Below are positions 22,679-35,110 of a stretch of 64,000 bases of DNA, one piece after another. The translations under genes and the position numbers were made by a program. Under the pieces are notes generated by a model, which was not told where the DNA came from, did no database searches, and saw only the letters and a list, made by a program, of their open reading frames with translations. This DNA is from Cycas panzhihuaensis (Eukaryota; Cycadophyta). The first letter of the stretch is position 1; every line of letters starts with the position of its first letter. The stretch spans positions 24,683,741 through 24,747,740 of the forward strand of contig CM041465.1 of NCBI GenBank assembly GCA_023213395.1, in the 5' to 3' direction.

Positions 22679-25600
22679 ATTGTACAATTGGGGAAGGTAT
22701 GGAAGCCCCATTTAGAGGTTAGGGGAAGGTAAGGCAGCCCCTCCCTCCAATTCCAATAACGTTTGTAACAACTAAAGGAAGTGAAAGCATCAACAAGGGA
22801 GACACACAAAGAGGGATTGTACTTCATCATCAAATGTCATGGAAATGGGTGCACTCTTTCCAATCTCTTCCTCTACTTTCCCTTTCCCTCTTCCTCACCT
22901 GAAAGAACATTGCAGATGTAAAATACATTGGCTTCCCCTTCTTGCACATATGCATCACATATAGGAAAATGTAACATAGACACATTATATTCCTTTCCCA
23001 TCTTATCTAGAAGGAAAGATTTACATGCTCTCCTCCATAGCTCTACATGGTTCATATGAAAGGAAACTCATAAAATATTGTAAGCTTGCCTTCATGCATA
23101 AATAGGAAACATAAGTTATATTTTTTCTTTTTTGTTTCCACTTCTTGCTTTTAAACAAAAAGAAAAGAAACTTAGAGAGGCATTGTGGTAACATTCTCTA
23201 ACAACCTCTTTATTACATCCCAACACTAACCTCTAAATGAAAGAGAACAAGGAATAATGAGAAAGAAAATTATATGCATATTTGTATGATTATTTTATTT
23301 TCCAAAACTTTTACAATGATTATTATTGCATGAAACTAAACCTCATCTCAACAAAGTAAAAAACCATAACCTTGAGAAACCTCTTCATTCTTCTTGCAAC
23401 CCAAGAACTTACAACCTAATTGTAGCTAGATAGTTATGAAATTCCCTCTTGCATCCTAACTTTGCCCCTTGTTCTTCTTACAACCAAAGAAGAATTTCTA
23501 ACTAAAGTTGCAACTGGATGGTTGTAACATTCTCTCCATTTTACAATTTCAACATCAAAACCCTAACCCTTAGAGGTAACCCTCTAGGGTATGAATAAAG
23601 CATTCCAATCAACCATTCTTTTATCTCTCTACATTGTTTCCACCTCCTTCTCTAAAAGGAATGCATATTTTTCTCTTACTCCTCTTTTAGAAGGAAGCCT
23701 CCTACTCCTCTTTTCTACCAAGGACAAGAGGGAGTTGGTTACTTACATAAACTTAAATGAATAGAATATTTAAATTTGTTAAGAGGGGTTTGTCATAGTA
23801 ACATCCTCCTCTACTTTTCTTGACACCTAAGACAACCCCCACCCACCCCAAAAGTAACCTCTTGGGTGATATACAAACCATTTTAACCTGACCATTACTT
23901 ATGAGAAATTAATGAAGCTTAATTAAGAGGAGTAGGTTGCAACAATGTCCTCTTCTTTTATTCTCAATACTCTAAGCCCTAACCTCCAAGGATAAACTCT
24001 TAAATTCTAAATGGTCCACCTAAGGTTATTGCTCTTTACTTTGTCATTATCTTGACTCCCTTTACAAAGGGAGTTCCCTATTTCACTAGTTTCTTTTTAG
24101 TAAGGAGATTCAACACCTCTTCTCTCTTCTTGAGGATAGGAGAGCCTCTGTTTAGGCTACTCAGTCACTCGAGGATGTTGTTTTCCCCCCATTCACATTA
24201 AGAAAGGCATCTAGAGAAGGAAAAGGGTAATGCATAGTTGTAAGTCCTTAAACCCGTATTCTGATGCATGGATACCCTTTGAGGATAACCTAATCCTTCT
24301 CAACACCTCTAGACCTTTTATTACCCTTAGTACCCATCAAAAGTGCCTTGTCCTTAGTGACCCCCCATAGGTTCACTTCTAGTGCCTGAAGTAAAGAACA
24401 TTCTCTTTGAGAACCCAATGATTAACCAAATTTTTAGGGTTAATGTTCATCACCCCACTATTACCATTTACATATGTGAGTGCACACATGTGAAGGTAAC
24501 TAAGGTAAGGTTAAGTGTTACCTTAGTTAAGCATTATTTTAATGTATTTTAAATTTTGGAGGCTGGGAAGGTTTCCCTCCTCCCTCAAACTATATCTTTA
24601 CTCGGGTGACAAACCCTAGTACTTTTAGACACCACCTCTATTTTGGAAATATGTACTCACTCTCTATAATGGATTAAATGTAATATTTAGTTATGCTTAT
24701 ACAAAATAATGGATTGATTTTTTTATCATTAGTCTACTTTGTCTCCATATTTTCAAATCCTTCATTTGGTATCAGAGTTCAAATTTTGGCCTATTGAACT
24801 CCTTCATTTTGAAGAGTAAGAAGATCTATTGGTTTTGAAGTAGAGAGTTATCAAAGCTATGTACAATAAGTAAAATATTGGTTCTATTCATTTTTTTATA
24901 AAGCTTATTCGTAGTTTTTATATTATTTTCATTGAAAATTTGATTATTTTTTATTTATACGTGCATAATAATCTATATTTTCATAGATCTATGTAGAATT
25001 ACAGCCATAATTAGTAAAATATTCAAGATCTCATCTTTTTATGAAGTTTTATTAATAAATTTTACATATTTTTATTAAATATTTGGCTATTTTTGGTGTA
25101 TTTACTCTATTTACTCAATATTTCCTTAGATCTATGTAGTAACAATTGTGTATTCAACCCAATAATCTTTTGGAGAAGTTATACTGAGATTTCATTTGAT
25201 ATTTTATAAGTTTTTATTGCTTATTCACCATTTTTTCAAGGTTTGGCAAGGAACTTAAGCTTTTATAAGTTGGTGCAATCTCCACAGTGAATGAAACCCT
25301 AGCAAGTGACTAGTTATTTTAAAGCTCTGAGTTAACTCTATATTAGATTTGATGGTTTTGATTTTTGACACTCTAATGAAGAGATCTCCCTCCCAGAAGC
25401 TCAACTACTCTTTTTGGCAATGAAACCCTACTGCCCCTTCTCTCATTTGCTCATTTTGGCTTTGTTTTTCATTAGATCTCTTTTTTGATAAGGGTGTAGG
25501 TCTGATACAAGTTAGACCAAGTAATTTTAGTCTATTCTTAAACATTCTTTGCATCGTATGGTCTCCACAAAGGTGTACAACCTCCCTGGGATCCAGAGAT

Positions 25601-26019
25601 TTGTTCTCTACCTACAAGTAACTATTTGGAATGAAATTTTACCAGTGCCTTTCTATCCAAGATGCCCAACTACCCCTAAATTTTGGTAAGAAATGGCATC
25701 TCTTGTAGAGTTTGACTCATCTAAGTTTCCATGCCCTCATTTTTCATTGTGTTTCTTATTTTTTTATCAATATCAAATATATTTTATAAATTCTTTCCTG
25801 AATCAAGTCTAATAATCTTATACACCCCCTTGTGGATCTATTTATGTGGAGATTCATGCCCAAATATGCCTTCTATCTACATGTTTTGTTAGCTTAGTAC
25901 GTCGTTAATCTTCTTAACCTCAGACACACCTATTTTCTGTTTGTTCATTATCTCCTCTATTTATCTCTCTGTTTGGTCACATAGTTGTAGCCACTAAGTT
26001 CACTCGATTCCTTTCATCA
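22679..26019. other. Unidentified filler inside F, with a second primer-like site
   Basis: No primer site follows F's 5' LTR at once. Instead TGGTATCAGAG appears at 24767-24777, just after a stretch ending TCCTTCA. Positions 22681-24764 start TG, end CA and might be the LTR of another element, with 24778-26019 its AT-rich leader; this leader contains loose repeats with the word ATCTATGTAG. A hairpin with 12-bp perfect arms lies at 24497-24529. I recognise no gene here. Confidence 0.45.
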
Positions 26020-26880
26020 TTTTGGAAGTCACTATGGGAGATGATGGATACCAAATTGAAGAGGAGTACAAGTTTCCATCCTCAAAGGATGGACAAACCA
26101 AGTAGTGAACAGAACTTTGGTACATCTATTGAGGGGATACAATTCCAAGCATCCAAAGACTTGGGATGAATCATTGGCTTTTCTACAATTTGCTTTTAAT
26201 AGAGCAATGCATGCATCACACTCTAAAGCACCTTTTGAAGTTTGTTTGGGATACTTACCTCAAAGTCCATTTGACTTAGAGTTTTCCATGCAAGCTAAGG
26301 AAGGATCCGTCAAAGAGAAGGAGGAGCATGACAAGGCTTTAAGATACTTGGAGAAGATCCAGAGAGTCCACAAAGAAGTACATGATCAACTTCTAAGGAC
26401 TCAACAAAAGTACAAGGAAAGACATGACAAGCATAGGCAAGAGTGTACTTTCTAAGAAGGAGATTTAGTATGGTTATACTTGAGCAAGGAGAGGTTAAAA
26501 GGAGAAGGTAAGAAACTCAAACCTATAAGGTATGGACCATTCAAGATTTTGAGAAAAGTAGGTGGCAATGCTTTCCAACTTGATCTTCCACCTTATATGC
26601 AAATATATTCAGTAGTAAATGCTGAATACTTAAAACTCTTTGAGTCCTCCATGCTAGATGAGGAACAAGACTAGTTCACTTTACCTTCAGTTGATGATTT
26701 GTATTTGGAAAGTGAGGAGCCTCTCAAGGAAGATTATATCTTGGAGAGAAAATCTACCAAAACAAGACATAAGACATATGAATCTTTCAGGATTGGAGTA
26801 GCAGGGCAATTACTTAGTAAGGCCAAGTGGTTTAGTAGGAAACAAGGATAACAATAATTCCCCCATCTCCAATTCTAAGC
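26020..26880 (+). pseudogene. Ty3 integrase C-terminal half
   Basis: The reading enters at FWKSLWEMMDTKLKRSTSFH, the conserved core near the third acidic residue. The 26105-26455 frame follows with NRTLVHLLRGYN and KAPFEVCLGYLPQSPFDLEF, then GEGKKLKPIRYGPFKILRK and SVVNAEYLKLFESSMLDEE (26480-26674). It is close kin of the integrase end of element E. The first half of integrase is absent. One frameshift or stop lies near 26455 and another near 26674. Confidence 0.85.
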
Positions 26881-26907
26881 CAAACAGGAGTTGTCTATTT
26901 TCCAAGG

Positions 26908-26919
26908 AAGGGGGAGCCA
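26908..26919 (+). other. Polypurine tract of element F
   Basis: AAGGGGGAGCCA lies directly before the 3' LTR. Confidence 0.8.
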
Positions 26920-27973
26920 TGATCCAAGAGGATCTACCATATGTTTATAGGATGCAGAAAATTCTAGGCATTGGCATAACTAAAAGAGATATGGCCAAAT
27001 GATATCAAAATTCTATGAAATTTTGTGTAAAGGGAGAAGACACATTCCACTAGATGTGTAAAAAATTTGGGGTTCAGAAAATATCATTTGATTAGAGTTC
27101 AAGCCTTGTCTTTGTATAAAAATTAATCCCATAGCTAGCAGAAAAAAATAGAAAATATATATTATCATTATATGAATAGAAATATGGCCAAATGACATCC
27201 AAATGAGTTAAAATTTTGAGGAAGTGGAGGAGACATGTGTTCCTATATTTGTACCAAATTTGTCCTAAATTGGAGTCCATTACGGTTAGTTATAAGCTGA
27301 CACTTTTAAGAATTGCATGAAGGCCACTTGGACAGCAGAAAAATAGCAAATACATATTATTATTAAATGAATAAAACTGCAGTCAAATGACATCCAAATG
27401 AGCTAAAAATTTGAGGAAGATGAGGGGACATGTGTTCCTATACATGTGCCAAAGTTATGCTAAATTGGAGTACGTTAAGGTCTATTACAAGCTATAACTT
27501 TTTAAGAATTGTATAAAGGCCACTTGGACAACATGCATTCTGGTGGTTAGTGGTTACACTTGCATGATTGCCATTTGTTAAACATGCAATTCAGGTTTCT
27601 TTCTATAAATTGAGCCCTTCTACAGGTTGGAGAGGTGGTTCTTGGAGACTTGACTTGGGAAGCATCCTTGGAGAAGCATTTGAAGGGTTTGAGTCCCCCT
27701 TATGGTATAATTGTAACATTTATTCCTTGTAATTTTACCATTCTTTTGCTAGTTGATTTCTCCACCATTAAATGGAGATTTTCATGGTTTAATAAAAGTA
27801 TTACTCCTCATACTTTTGGATGAATGTCAAGAATAATTGATTTGATGTAGAATTTTCCTTTCATGGGCTCATTGTTGTTTTGATGTTATTGAGCTTTCTA
27901 CACTAACTCCCAGGATCTCAAGGAGGAAAGGTTGATAATTGATTTCTTCACCAACTAAGCTCTTTTGGGATCA
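26920..27973 (+). repeat. 3' LTR of element F
   Basis: This 1054-bp LTR starts TGATCCAAGAGG and ends TTGGGATCA, the single-copy version of 21228-22678. Confidence 0.92.
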
Positions 27974-27978
27974 ACTGT

Positions 27979-29280
27979 GGATTACTCAAATGTCAATAGT
28001 TTGTTCTTTCCTCTTTGGTGAACTCAGGTTTATTCATAAGGGATAATTAAACATTATGAAGCAAAAGCCAAGACCAATTAAATAGTTAGTCCCACTTGTT
28101 GAGATCCTTTTTGAACTTGGTGAATCATTGAACTCTTTGGAGTACTTCTTTTCATCACTTGGTCAAGGTCAATACTTTTCCATTAAATCTCCTTCTACTC
28201 ATCCAAAAATAAAGGATATGGATTTGGTTGAGGTTGTTCCTTATTCATCAATTTCCTTATCCATTCCTTGTGCTTTGGGTCTGGCTAATCAACCTTTAGT
28301 TTCCTTTAATTCTTGTTATAAGCAAGTAACCTTATATTCTATCATACCTTATGGGGAACCACCTATGAGTAGACTTACTCATATAAATACTCTCCCTCCT
28401 ATTCAAAACCACTTCTCTTAGGTTTTGTGTTTTCCCTTGGGGGCAAATACTTTGGTTCCTTCCATTACCAATCTTTCCTCAAGTACTCATTCAACTTTAG
28501 TCATACATGATTTACATATTTATGTTTCACCTCTCTTCTCTTGATCCTCTCTCTTTATTATATGGTTAAATAGACATGAGAAGAAGATGCTATTGCATTG
28601 ACATCTAGACTTAGAATCATGTAGTGAGGGTATTGATTCACTTAATTCACTACAAAGTAATCAAAATTCCCCCAATAGAGTGTAGGAAGTGAATTTGGCA
28701 TCTACTATTTCTTTTACTTCCCATCCTCCTATGGATTCTTCTCCATCCTCTCTCATCTTGATGTCCTTTTCCAATCCTAAATATCATTTGTATTATCAAG
28801 AATTTGATTAAATCTTTACTTCGACTAGGGAATTTGTTAACAGACTTGTTATGTTTTCTCATATTTCTTCAATCATTGAGTTTATCCCTACTTGTTCTAA
28901 CTCTTTGGTTGATTCTTCTTTATGTTTTAGGCCTCCCATTTTTTCTATTAATTTATTGAGAAATTGTCTCCTCATTGATCTCTTCCATCTTGATCATTTT
29001 GAGAGTGACGAGATGATTTTAGAGCATGTAGTAGGTCATCTCATAGTCTTCTTAATAGACATCATAAGTTGTGTTTTTCTAAAGTAATACAATCTAATTC
29101 ATCCCTATTAGATCATTCTCAACTTCAAGAGTCAGTTTCATTAATAGACCCTACCCCTCCCCACTTTGAAGAGGGAAATGTGATGCTTATGAAGCAGATT
29201 GCTGATGTAGACATAGAGATGGGGGACACCCCTAGGATTATCAAATTGGAAGCTAGTTGTATTCCCCAAGAGATCACTTA
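27979..29280 (+). pseudogene. Tat protease end and protease-RT linker (element D)
   Basis: After F the protease resumes with WITQMSIVCSFLFGELRFIH, corresponding to J's RPWLDQMGAVCLTLWGQLKF. A long linker with several open frames (28128-28421, 28851-29087, 29069-29281) follows, reading as Ser/Pro/acidic spacer. The end, FEEGNVMLMKQIADVDI, matches J's FEEGNAMCMGATQDIVL. Many stops are present. Confidence 0.75.
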
Positions 29281-30170
29281 GTTTAAGGATCTCTTTCATG
29301 AATTTTACTTGGCCTTTGCTTGGGATTATAAAGATATGCATAGCTTTGATCCCCAAGTCATTAATCTTAATATCACGGTAACTCCTTGCCTTAAACCTAA
29401 ATGGTAAAAACAACACCCTATTCACCTGTGTCTCTCTCTTGCTATTAAATAAGAAGTGGAGAAGTTACTTAGACCTAGATTTATTGAGAGTGTTGACTAT
29501 TCTTAATGGGTCTCTAATATAGTTCTTCTGGGAAAGAAAAATAGTTTAGTTTAAATTTGCATTAATTTTCAAGATATTAATAAGGCATGCCCTAAAGATA
29601 ATTTTCCTCTTCCTTTTCTTGATCAGATTTGGGACTAGACTACCAACTTTGAGGTGATGTCTCTTATGGATAGATTTTCATGTTATAATCAGATCTCCAT
29701 ATCATCTCAATATCATCACAAGACTACTTTCACTACTCCTTGGAATACTTTTGTGTATAAAGTCATGTCCTTCAAATTAAAGAATGTTAGTGCAACTTGT
29801 CAAAGAGTAATGGTGTACATTTTTTGTGATTTAATTGGTAATATCATTACTATATATTTAGATGATGTCAAAACATGTGAAAAATATTACGTATGCCTTA
29901 ATCCATCTAAATATATTTTTATCGTGACATTAGGAAGAATGCTAAGAAACATTATTTCCCATAATAGGATTAGAATTGATCCCAATAAGATAAGGGTAAT
30001 TATTGATATACCCCCTCCTAAGAACTAGAAGTTGATTAAATATATTCTAGGTAAACTTGGTTTCTTAAGATTTTTTATTACTAATTTTGATTTAGATGCC
30101 AAGCCTATCACAAATCTTTTGAAGAAAGATGTTGAGCTACAATGTACTCCTCAAGTTTAAGAGTCCTTCA
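29281..30170 (+). pseudogene. Tat reverse transcriptase (element D)
   Basis: The reading runs through AFAWDYKDMHSFDPQVIN, PKDNFPLPFLDQI, FEVMSLMDRFSCYNQISIS and FTTPWNTFVYKVMSF to the catalytic ITIYLDDV (about 29850-29870). It ends with NPSKYIFIVTLGRM and RIRIDPNKIRVI. The order and wording match J (EVMSLMDSFSGYNQIQIS, FMDDMMG). The YLDD box is intact, but many stops and a deletion just after it show the copy is dead. Confidence 0.85.
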
Positions 30171-30179
30171 AAAAGTGAA

Positions 30180-30600
30180 AGTGAGCCTTAGTTTTAATGC
30201 TTGTGCTTACTTCCCCAAGGTTCAATTGACATTTCACCCTATACACTTCTTCTATAGAGGAATCATTAACTAGAATGTTGGCATAAGAGGATGACTTTAA
30301 TAAATAATAAGTTATTTATTTCATTAGTAGGACCCTAGTGGCTACTGAATTTGATTATCCCTTTCCTAGAAAAGAGTGTCTTGCTTTAATTTTTGCCACT
30401 AAGAAGTTATGCTACTATCTTCTTAGGAATAAGTTCCTCCTCATTGTTCAGTCAAATCCCATCAGATATTTGCTTACTAAATCTAACCTTACTAGATGAT
30501 TAGGTATGTGGTCCTTATTACTTCAAGAGTTTGGTTTTCAAGTTGTCAATCAAAAGTATAATAAAGATATGATCATCCAAGAGATCATGGATGATGCTCC
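30180..30600 (+). pseudogene. Tat RNase H (element D)
   Basis: A degraded Ty3-type RNase H, recognisable from YFISRTLVATEFDYPF, KECLALIFATKK and NKFLLIVQSNPIRYLLT (about 30310-30490). It corresponds to J's YFISRTLMAAELNYSPAEKE. Stops and frame changes are frequent. Confidence 0.75.
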
Positions 30601-31057
30601 TCTTCCTAATCTTACCAAATAACCTATTGATGATTCTCTCTCAGATGAACAAATTTTCCATATCCAAGTCGTCCCTTCTGATGATTCATGGTATAGGGAG
30701 ATTAGATTATACCTTTACTATCAATCATTTCCTTCTCCTTTTATATTAAAGAAGAGAAGACAAATTTGAGCTACTACTAGATAATATCTTTTTCTTAATG
30801 ATGTGCTTTATAAATATTCTTTTGATGGAATTCTATTGAGATGTCTTTCTTTTGATGAAACACTTATAACTTTAACAAAAGCCCATGAGGGGATATGTAG
30901 TGGATATTTTGGTGGTCTATTACTGGCCCAATGCATTCTTCATATGGGCTATTATTGGCCCACCTTATTTAAAGATGCTCATTCTTATATACAAAAATGC
31001 TAGAAATGCTAATCTTATGCGACCTTGATATATAAACCTATGTAAGAAATGAAGTTG
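30601..31057 (+). pseudogene. Tat integrase, N-terminal part only (element D)
   Basis: The zinc-finger region reads LYKYSFDGILLRCLSFDE, HEGICSGYFGGLLLAQCILH, GYYWPTLFKDA and finally KCXKC. The second histidine of the HHCC finger is Tyr here (GHFGG in J, GYFGG in D). The reading is cut at about 31062 by element G. The catalytic core and C-terminus are not found on the far side of G, so they have been lost. Confidence 0.8.
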
Positions 31058-31062
31058 ATTGT

Positions 31063-31443
31063 TGTTAGGGATCCAACCCCTAACTTACCTTCTCTTATAT
31101 TCTCTTATATCTTGTACTTATTCTCTCTCTTATATCTTTATTTCTTTTACTTCTTCCCTTTTCTTAATATCCCACATGCATAAGTAGAAGGTTATGTAGT
31201 GGTCATTGAGTACTATATATATTCATGTAATATCCCACATGCATAAGGAGGAGGTTGAGTAGTAAGCATAGAGCCATATATATATTTATGTAATCCTTAG
31301 AGTATGGCATCTTAAATATCATTATTATTTGCATGTAATTGGGAGGTTGCCCCCTCGAAGGGTATTGCAATACAAGTGCTCTTTTGGAGTTATTTGCTTA
31401 TTATATTGGTGTACAATTATCATTAAGGAGTGGTATCCTAACA
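31063..31443 (+). repeat. 5' LTR of element G
   Basis: This 381-bp LTR shares terminal TGTTAGG/CCTAACA with 36755-37135. Confidence 0.95.
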
Positions 31444-31445
31444 AG

Positions 31446-31457
31446 TGGTATTAGAGC
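31446..31457 (+). other. Primer-binding site of element G
   Basis: TGGTATTAGAGC lies two bases past the LTR, one base from the perfect initiator tRNA-Met site. Confidence 0.88.
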
Positions 31458-32379
31458 GGTCGATCCATTCCTTGTGGGAGAGTCAAGGTACTAAATAATC
31501 AATTTTTTTCCCATCAATTTTTTCTCATTAGTACCTATTCTCATTTGATTTCCATTTAGTTACTTTACTTTTTAGGGGTAGATAACACTGTAATCAGGCA
31601 GCTACCCTAACACTGCCACCAGGCAGTTCTCTTTTGCATTTAGATAGAGACCCTGTGCCAGGGGTCTATAAATATCATGAGGATCTGTCGTTTTGGGCTA
31701 AGCGCATTGTGGATTTTCCATCCCTTACGTGAAGGACTAGAGATCACACTCCTAAATCAAGCCTTAGATAGAACTCAGCTACGAAATTGTGCCCCCACGT
31801 ACCTACGGGTATATAGGAGAACCCCCTAGATAGGCCTTCCTAGTATAGGTAACCATAGGAAACCTATTGACCATCTACAATTTGTAGTGCACCGGTAAGT
31901 AGTTAGCCCTAGGAAGTTACTCTCCATGTACCCTAGAGACGGGGTAGTACAACTACAGAGTAGAGTGTTTACCTCTGTAAGTTGATACTATTTACGTCTA
32001 GGATAAGTATATCGGAGGTCCTACAAACCAAACAAGCCCATACCTAGTGTACCTGGTCAGTCTATTAGTGGGTTATGCACACTTAGTCGGTTAGTGAGTC
32101 AGTCATCATCTATTTGTTAAATTGAGTGTGTCTAACCAGTTTGTCATCAGTTTATATGCACATAGTCTGTCAGCCAACCTGTGCACAAAAAAGCAAAAAA
32201 TCAAAAAAGCTAAAAGCTAAAAGCTAAAAAGTAAAAAAGTAAAAAAAAAAAAAAAAAACCCATATTGCCTCATTGTAAAATATTAGGGATAACAGTCTAT
32301 AGACACCCTGTCAAATCCTTTTCAGTCACATTTACCAACTAGGATTCAACTTAGGTCTTATGGGCTAAAGGCCCCTAAG
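31458..32379 (+). other. Leader of element G, no gene seen
   Basis: About 0.9 kb of non-coding leader. Short AAAAGCT-type repeats and a poly-A run lie at about 32190-32260. No coding similarity was seen. Confidence 0.6.
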
Positions 32380-33360
32380 ATGAACCCAAGTTGGACTCAA
32401 GATCTCAATGATGTTATTTCACAACTTCGAGAAGATATATTACAAATCCAAAATGACTTCAATGAAAAATTTGAAGCAGTAATGCTAGAGCTCACATCCA
32501 TGAAACCTCTTAAGGAAGAAAAGAGTGACCTTGATGATACTACTCACATAGGTGGGGGTCACTTTGCCAAAGAAGATGAAGGTAATGATGGTAGGCGCTT
32601 TCATCCAAATTTCCTTCCCAAGGTAGAAATCAAGAAGTTCAATGGCATAGATGTACGTATCTGGATCACCCAAATAGAACAATACTTTTCTCTTTATCAA
32701 GTTCCAGCAGATAAGAAGATCCCTCTTGCTTCTCTACACATGGAAATTGAACCCTACCAATGGTACCAATAGGTTATGAAAATGATTAGTGGGCTTAGTT
32801 ATCAATGGGAGGGTTTTGTCAAGGATCTTATAGCTCAATATGATAGTACTTGGGATCAGGACTACTTTAACCAGTTAGCTAAAGTTAGATAGGAGGGTAC
32901 TGTTTCAACTTATACAGTAGAATACCAACGTCTCTCTACAAGGGTTGATGGTTTTTATTAGGATCAATTACGTGAGTTATACATTGGTGGGTTACGAGAT
33001 GACATCATATATAAGTTGTGACTCTTAAAACCTGATAACATCTCTACAGCTATTAATTTTGCTTGACATATTAAAGCAAAAAATAAGGCATCCCGACCCC
33101 CTCAACAAACATTTCTAGAAAAGTGGCCATAATTTTAGGTTCCTAGTGTACGATGAATGACTTCCCAAGAGATGGATAAGAAATGATTGAAAGGGTTATA
33201 TTTTCGTTGTAACCAAAAGTGGAATAAAGACCATCAGTGTCCTGAATGATGCTTATTTGTAATTGAGGATGTTCAAGATGAGGAACCAGTAGAAGAAGCC
33301 TCATTAGAGCTAGAAAATAATGATTGTGACCCACCTGAGGAGGAAGAAGAAGATACTGCT
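32380..33360 (+). pseudogene. Chromovirus gag
   Basis: The frame from ATG 32380 has a coiled-coil-like N-terminus and then the capsid approach KVEIKKFNGIDVRIWITQIE and VPADKKIPLASLHME (residues about 85-125). After a stop it goes on with YDSTWDQDYFNQLAKVR and YTVEYQRLSTRVDGF. The knuckle near 33205 reads FRCNQKWNKDHQCPE; the first Cys of the CCHC set is Tyr. An acidic stretch leads into protease. About ten stops are present. Confidence 0.85.
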
Positions 33361-33960
33361 ACTATATCTATGCATGCCCTGGCTGGAATTGCAGCCCCTC
33401 AGACACTCAAACTTATTGGGTACATTAATAAAAGGAAGGTGGTTATCCTCATAGATTCTGGGAGCACCCACAATTTCATTAATTAGAAACTTGCTGAAGA
33501 ACTCAACTGTTTTCCATATCCTATCAAAAATTTTTAGGTTATGGTGGCTAATGGACGGACACTCGCTTGTGGGGGAAAATGTCACAATATCAAGTTGCAA
33601 ATGGGTGACTATCACCTCTCCACTTCTATGTATGCCATTTTCGTTGGAGGAGTTGATGTTGTATTAGGGGTACAATGGCTCAAACCATTAGGGACCATTC
33701 AACTAAATATGCAAGAGCTCTTTATCCAATTTACTTTTGAAGGAATTGACTATCAATTGAATGGGATCATTCCTCCACTGACCCAAATCACCATCTCACA
33801 CCGTATGGAGAGGCTTATTAAAAAGGGTGGTATAGGAATCATTGCCAAATGTTATGCTCTAGAAGGTCAAGAACTTCCAACAGAAGGGGACATTCTCCAA
33901 GATGATGGTATACCAAATGACTTAAAATTGGTACTTTACTGCCATAACCAGGTCTTTTAG
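33361..33960 (+). pseudogene. Chromovirus aspartic protease
   Basis: VVILIDSGSTHNFIN (about 33440-33485) holds the catalytic D-S-G loop. After two stops, the 139-residue frame from 33541 contains VMVANGRTLACGG and VDVVLGVQWLKPLGTIQLN, the conserved C-terminal part. The protease would release the element's proteins. Confidence 0.85.
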
Positions 33961-35110
33961 AATATTCCTCAAGGTCTTCCCCTAGTACATGACCAAGATC
34001 ATAGCATTGACCTGGTAGCTGGAAGTAATCCTCCTTGTATTTGACCATATCGGTATTCCTACCAGCAAAAGAATGAAATTGAATGACTAGTTCAAGAACT
34101 CCTTAATGTTGGTATTATTAGGGAAAGTAAAAGCACCTTTTCTGCCCCAGTGATTTTAGTAAGAAAAAAGAATGGCTCATTTCATATGTATGTAGATTAC
34201 CGTGAGCTCAATAAGATAACCATCAAGGAGAAATTTCTTATACCAGTCATTGATAAACTCTTGGATGAACTCCATGGAGTAATGTTCTTCACATCATTGG
34301 ACTTGCGGTCAGGATACCATCAAATCAGGATCAAAGCAGAGGATGTTCATAAAACTGCATTTTGTACACATGAAGGTCACTATGAATTTTTAGTCATGCC
34401 ATTTGGCTTGACTAATGCCCCATCCACCTTTCAAGGACTCATGAGTAAACTCTTTCGGCCTTACTTAAGGAAGTTTATGTTAGTCTTTTTTTATGACATT
34501 TTGATCTTCAGTCGCATGTGGGAAGACCATGATCAGCATATTGATAAGGCATTATAAGTGCTTGCAGACAACCAGCTTTATACAAAAAAATTAAAATATC
34601 AATTTGGACAAACAGAAATAGAATATTTGGGCCATATTACCTCTCAAGAAGGAGTCAAGGTGAATCCTAAGAAAATAGCAGTTATCACAAACTAGCCTAA
34701 ACCTAAAACATCAAGGGCCTTCGTGGATTCTTAGGAATCACAGGATGTTATCGAAAGTTTATTCAAGGCTATGTAAGGATTGCTTCCCCTTTAATCAATT
34801 TGTTAAAAAATGATTCCTTTCATTGGAATGATAAGGCCTTTAAAGCATTTGAACACCTAAAGCTAGCTTTAACTACCACACCAGTCCTTGCAACACTAGA
34901 CTTTACAAAGACCTTCACCATTGAATGTGATGCATCGGGGCAAGGTATTGGAGCAGTCTTAATGCAAGAAGGAAAACCTTTGGCCTTTGAAAGTTGTCGA
35001 CTTACACTCAAGGAACAAGTCAAATCCACCTATGATAAGGAGATGTTAGTAATTCTTCATGCAGTTAGGAAATGGCGACAATATTTATTGGGAACACATT
35101 TCTAAATTAA
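33961..35110 (+). pseudogene. Chromovirus reverse transcriptase and RNase H, altered active site
   Basis: RT shows [36 protein letters not shown] and [20 protein letters not shown]. Its catalytic box is FFYDILIFS (about 34483-34510) where F-D-D is expected, so the first of the paired aspartates is Tyr. A frameshift near 34712 leads to RNase H with FTIECDASGQGIGAVLMQ and YDKEMLVILHAVRKWR (34910-35100). Even without its stops this RT would be inactive. Confidence 0.9.

Larger units (their letters stand above)
21228..27973 (+). mobile_element. Element F: Ty3 retrotransposon with most of gag-pol missing
   Basis: The LTRs run TGATCCAGGAGG to TTTTGGGATCA, with a perfect duplication ACTGT at 21223-21227 and 27974-27978. 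It is inserted in D's protease. Inside, only the C-terminal half of integrase is recognisable (26020-26880). Gag, protease, RT and RNase H are absent; 3.3 kb of other sequence occupies their place. Confidence 0.93.
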
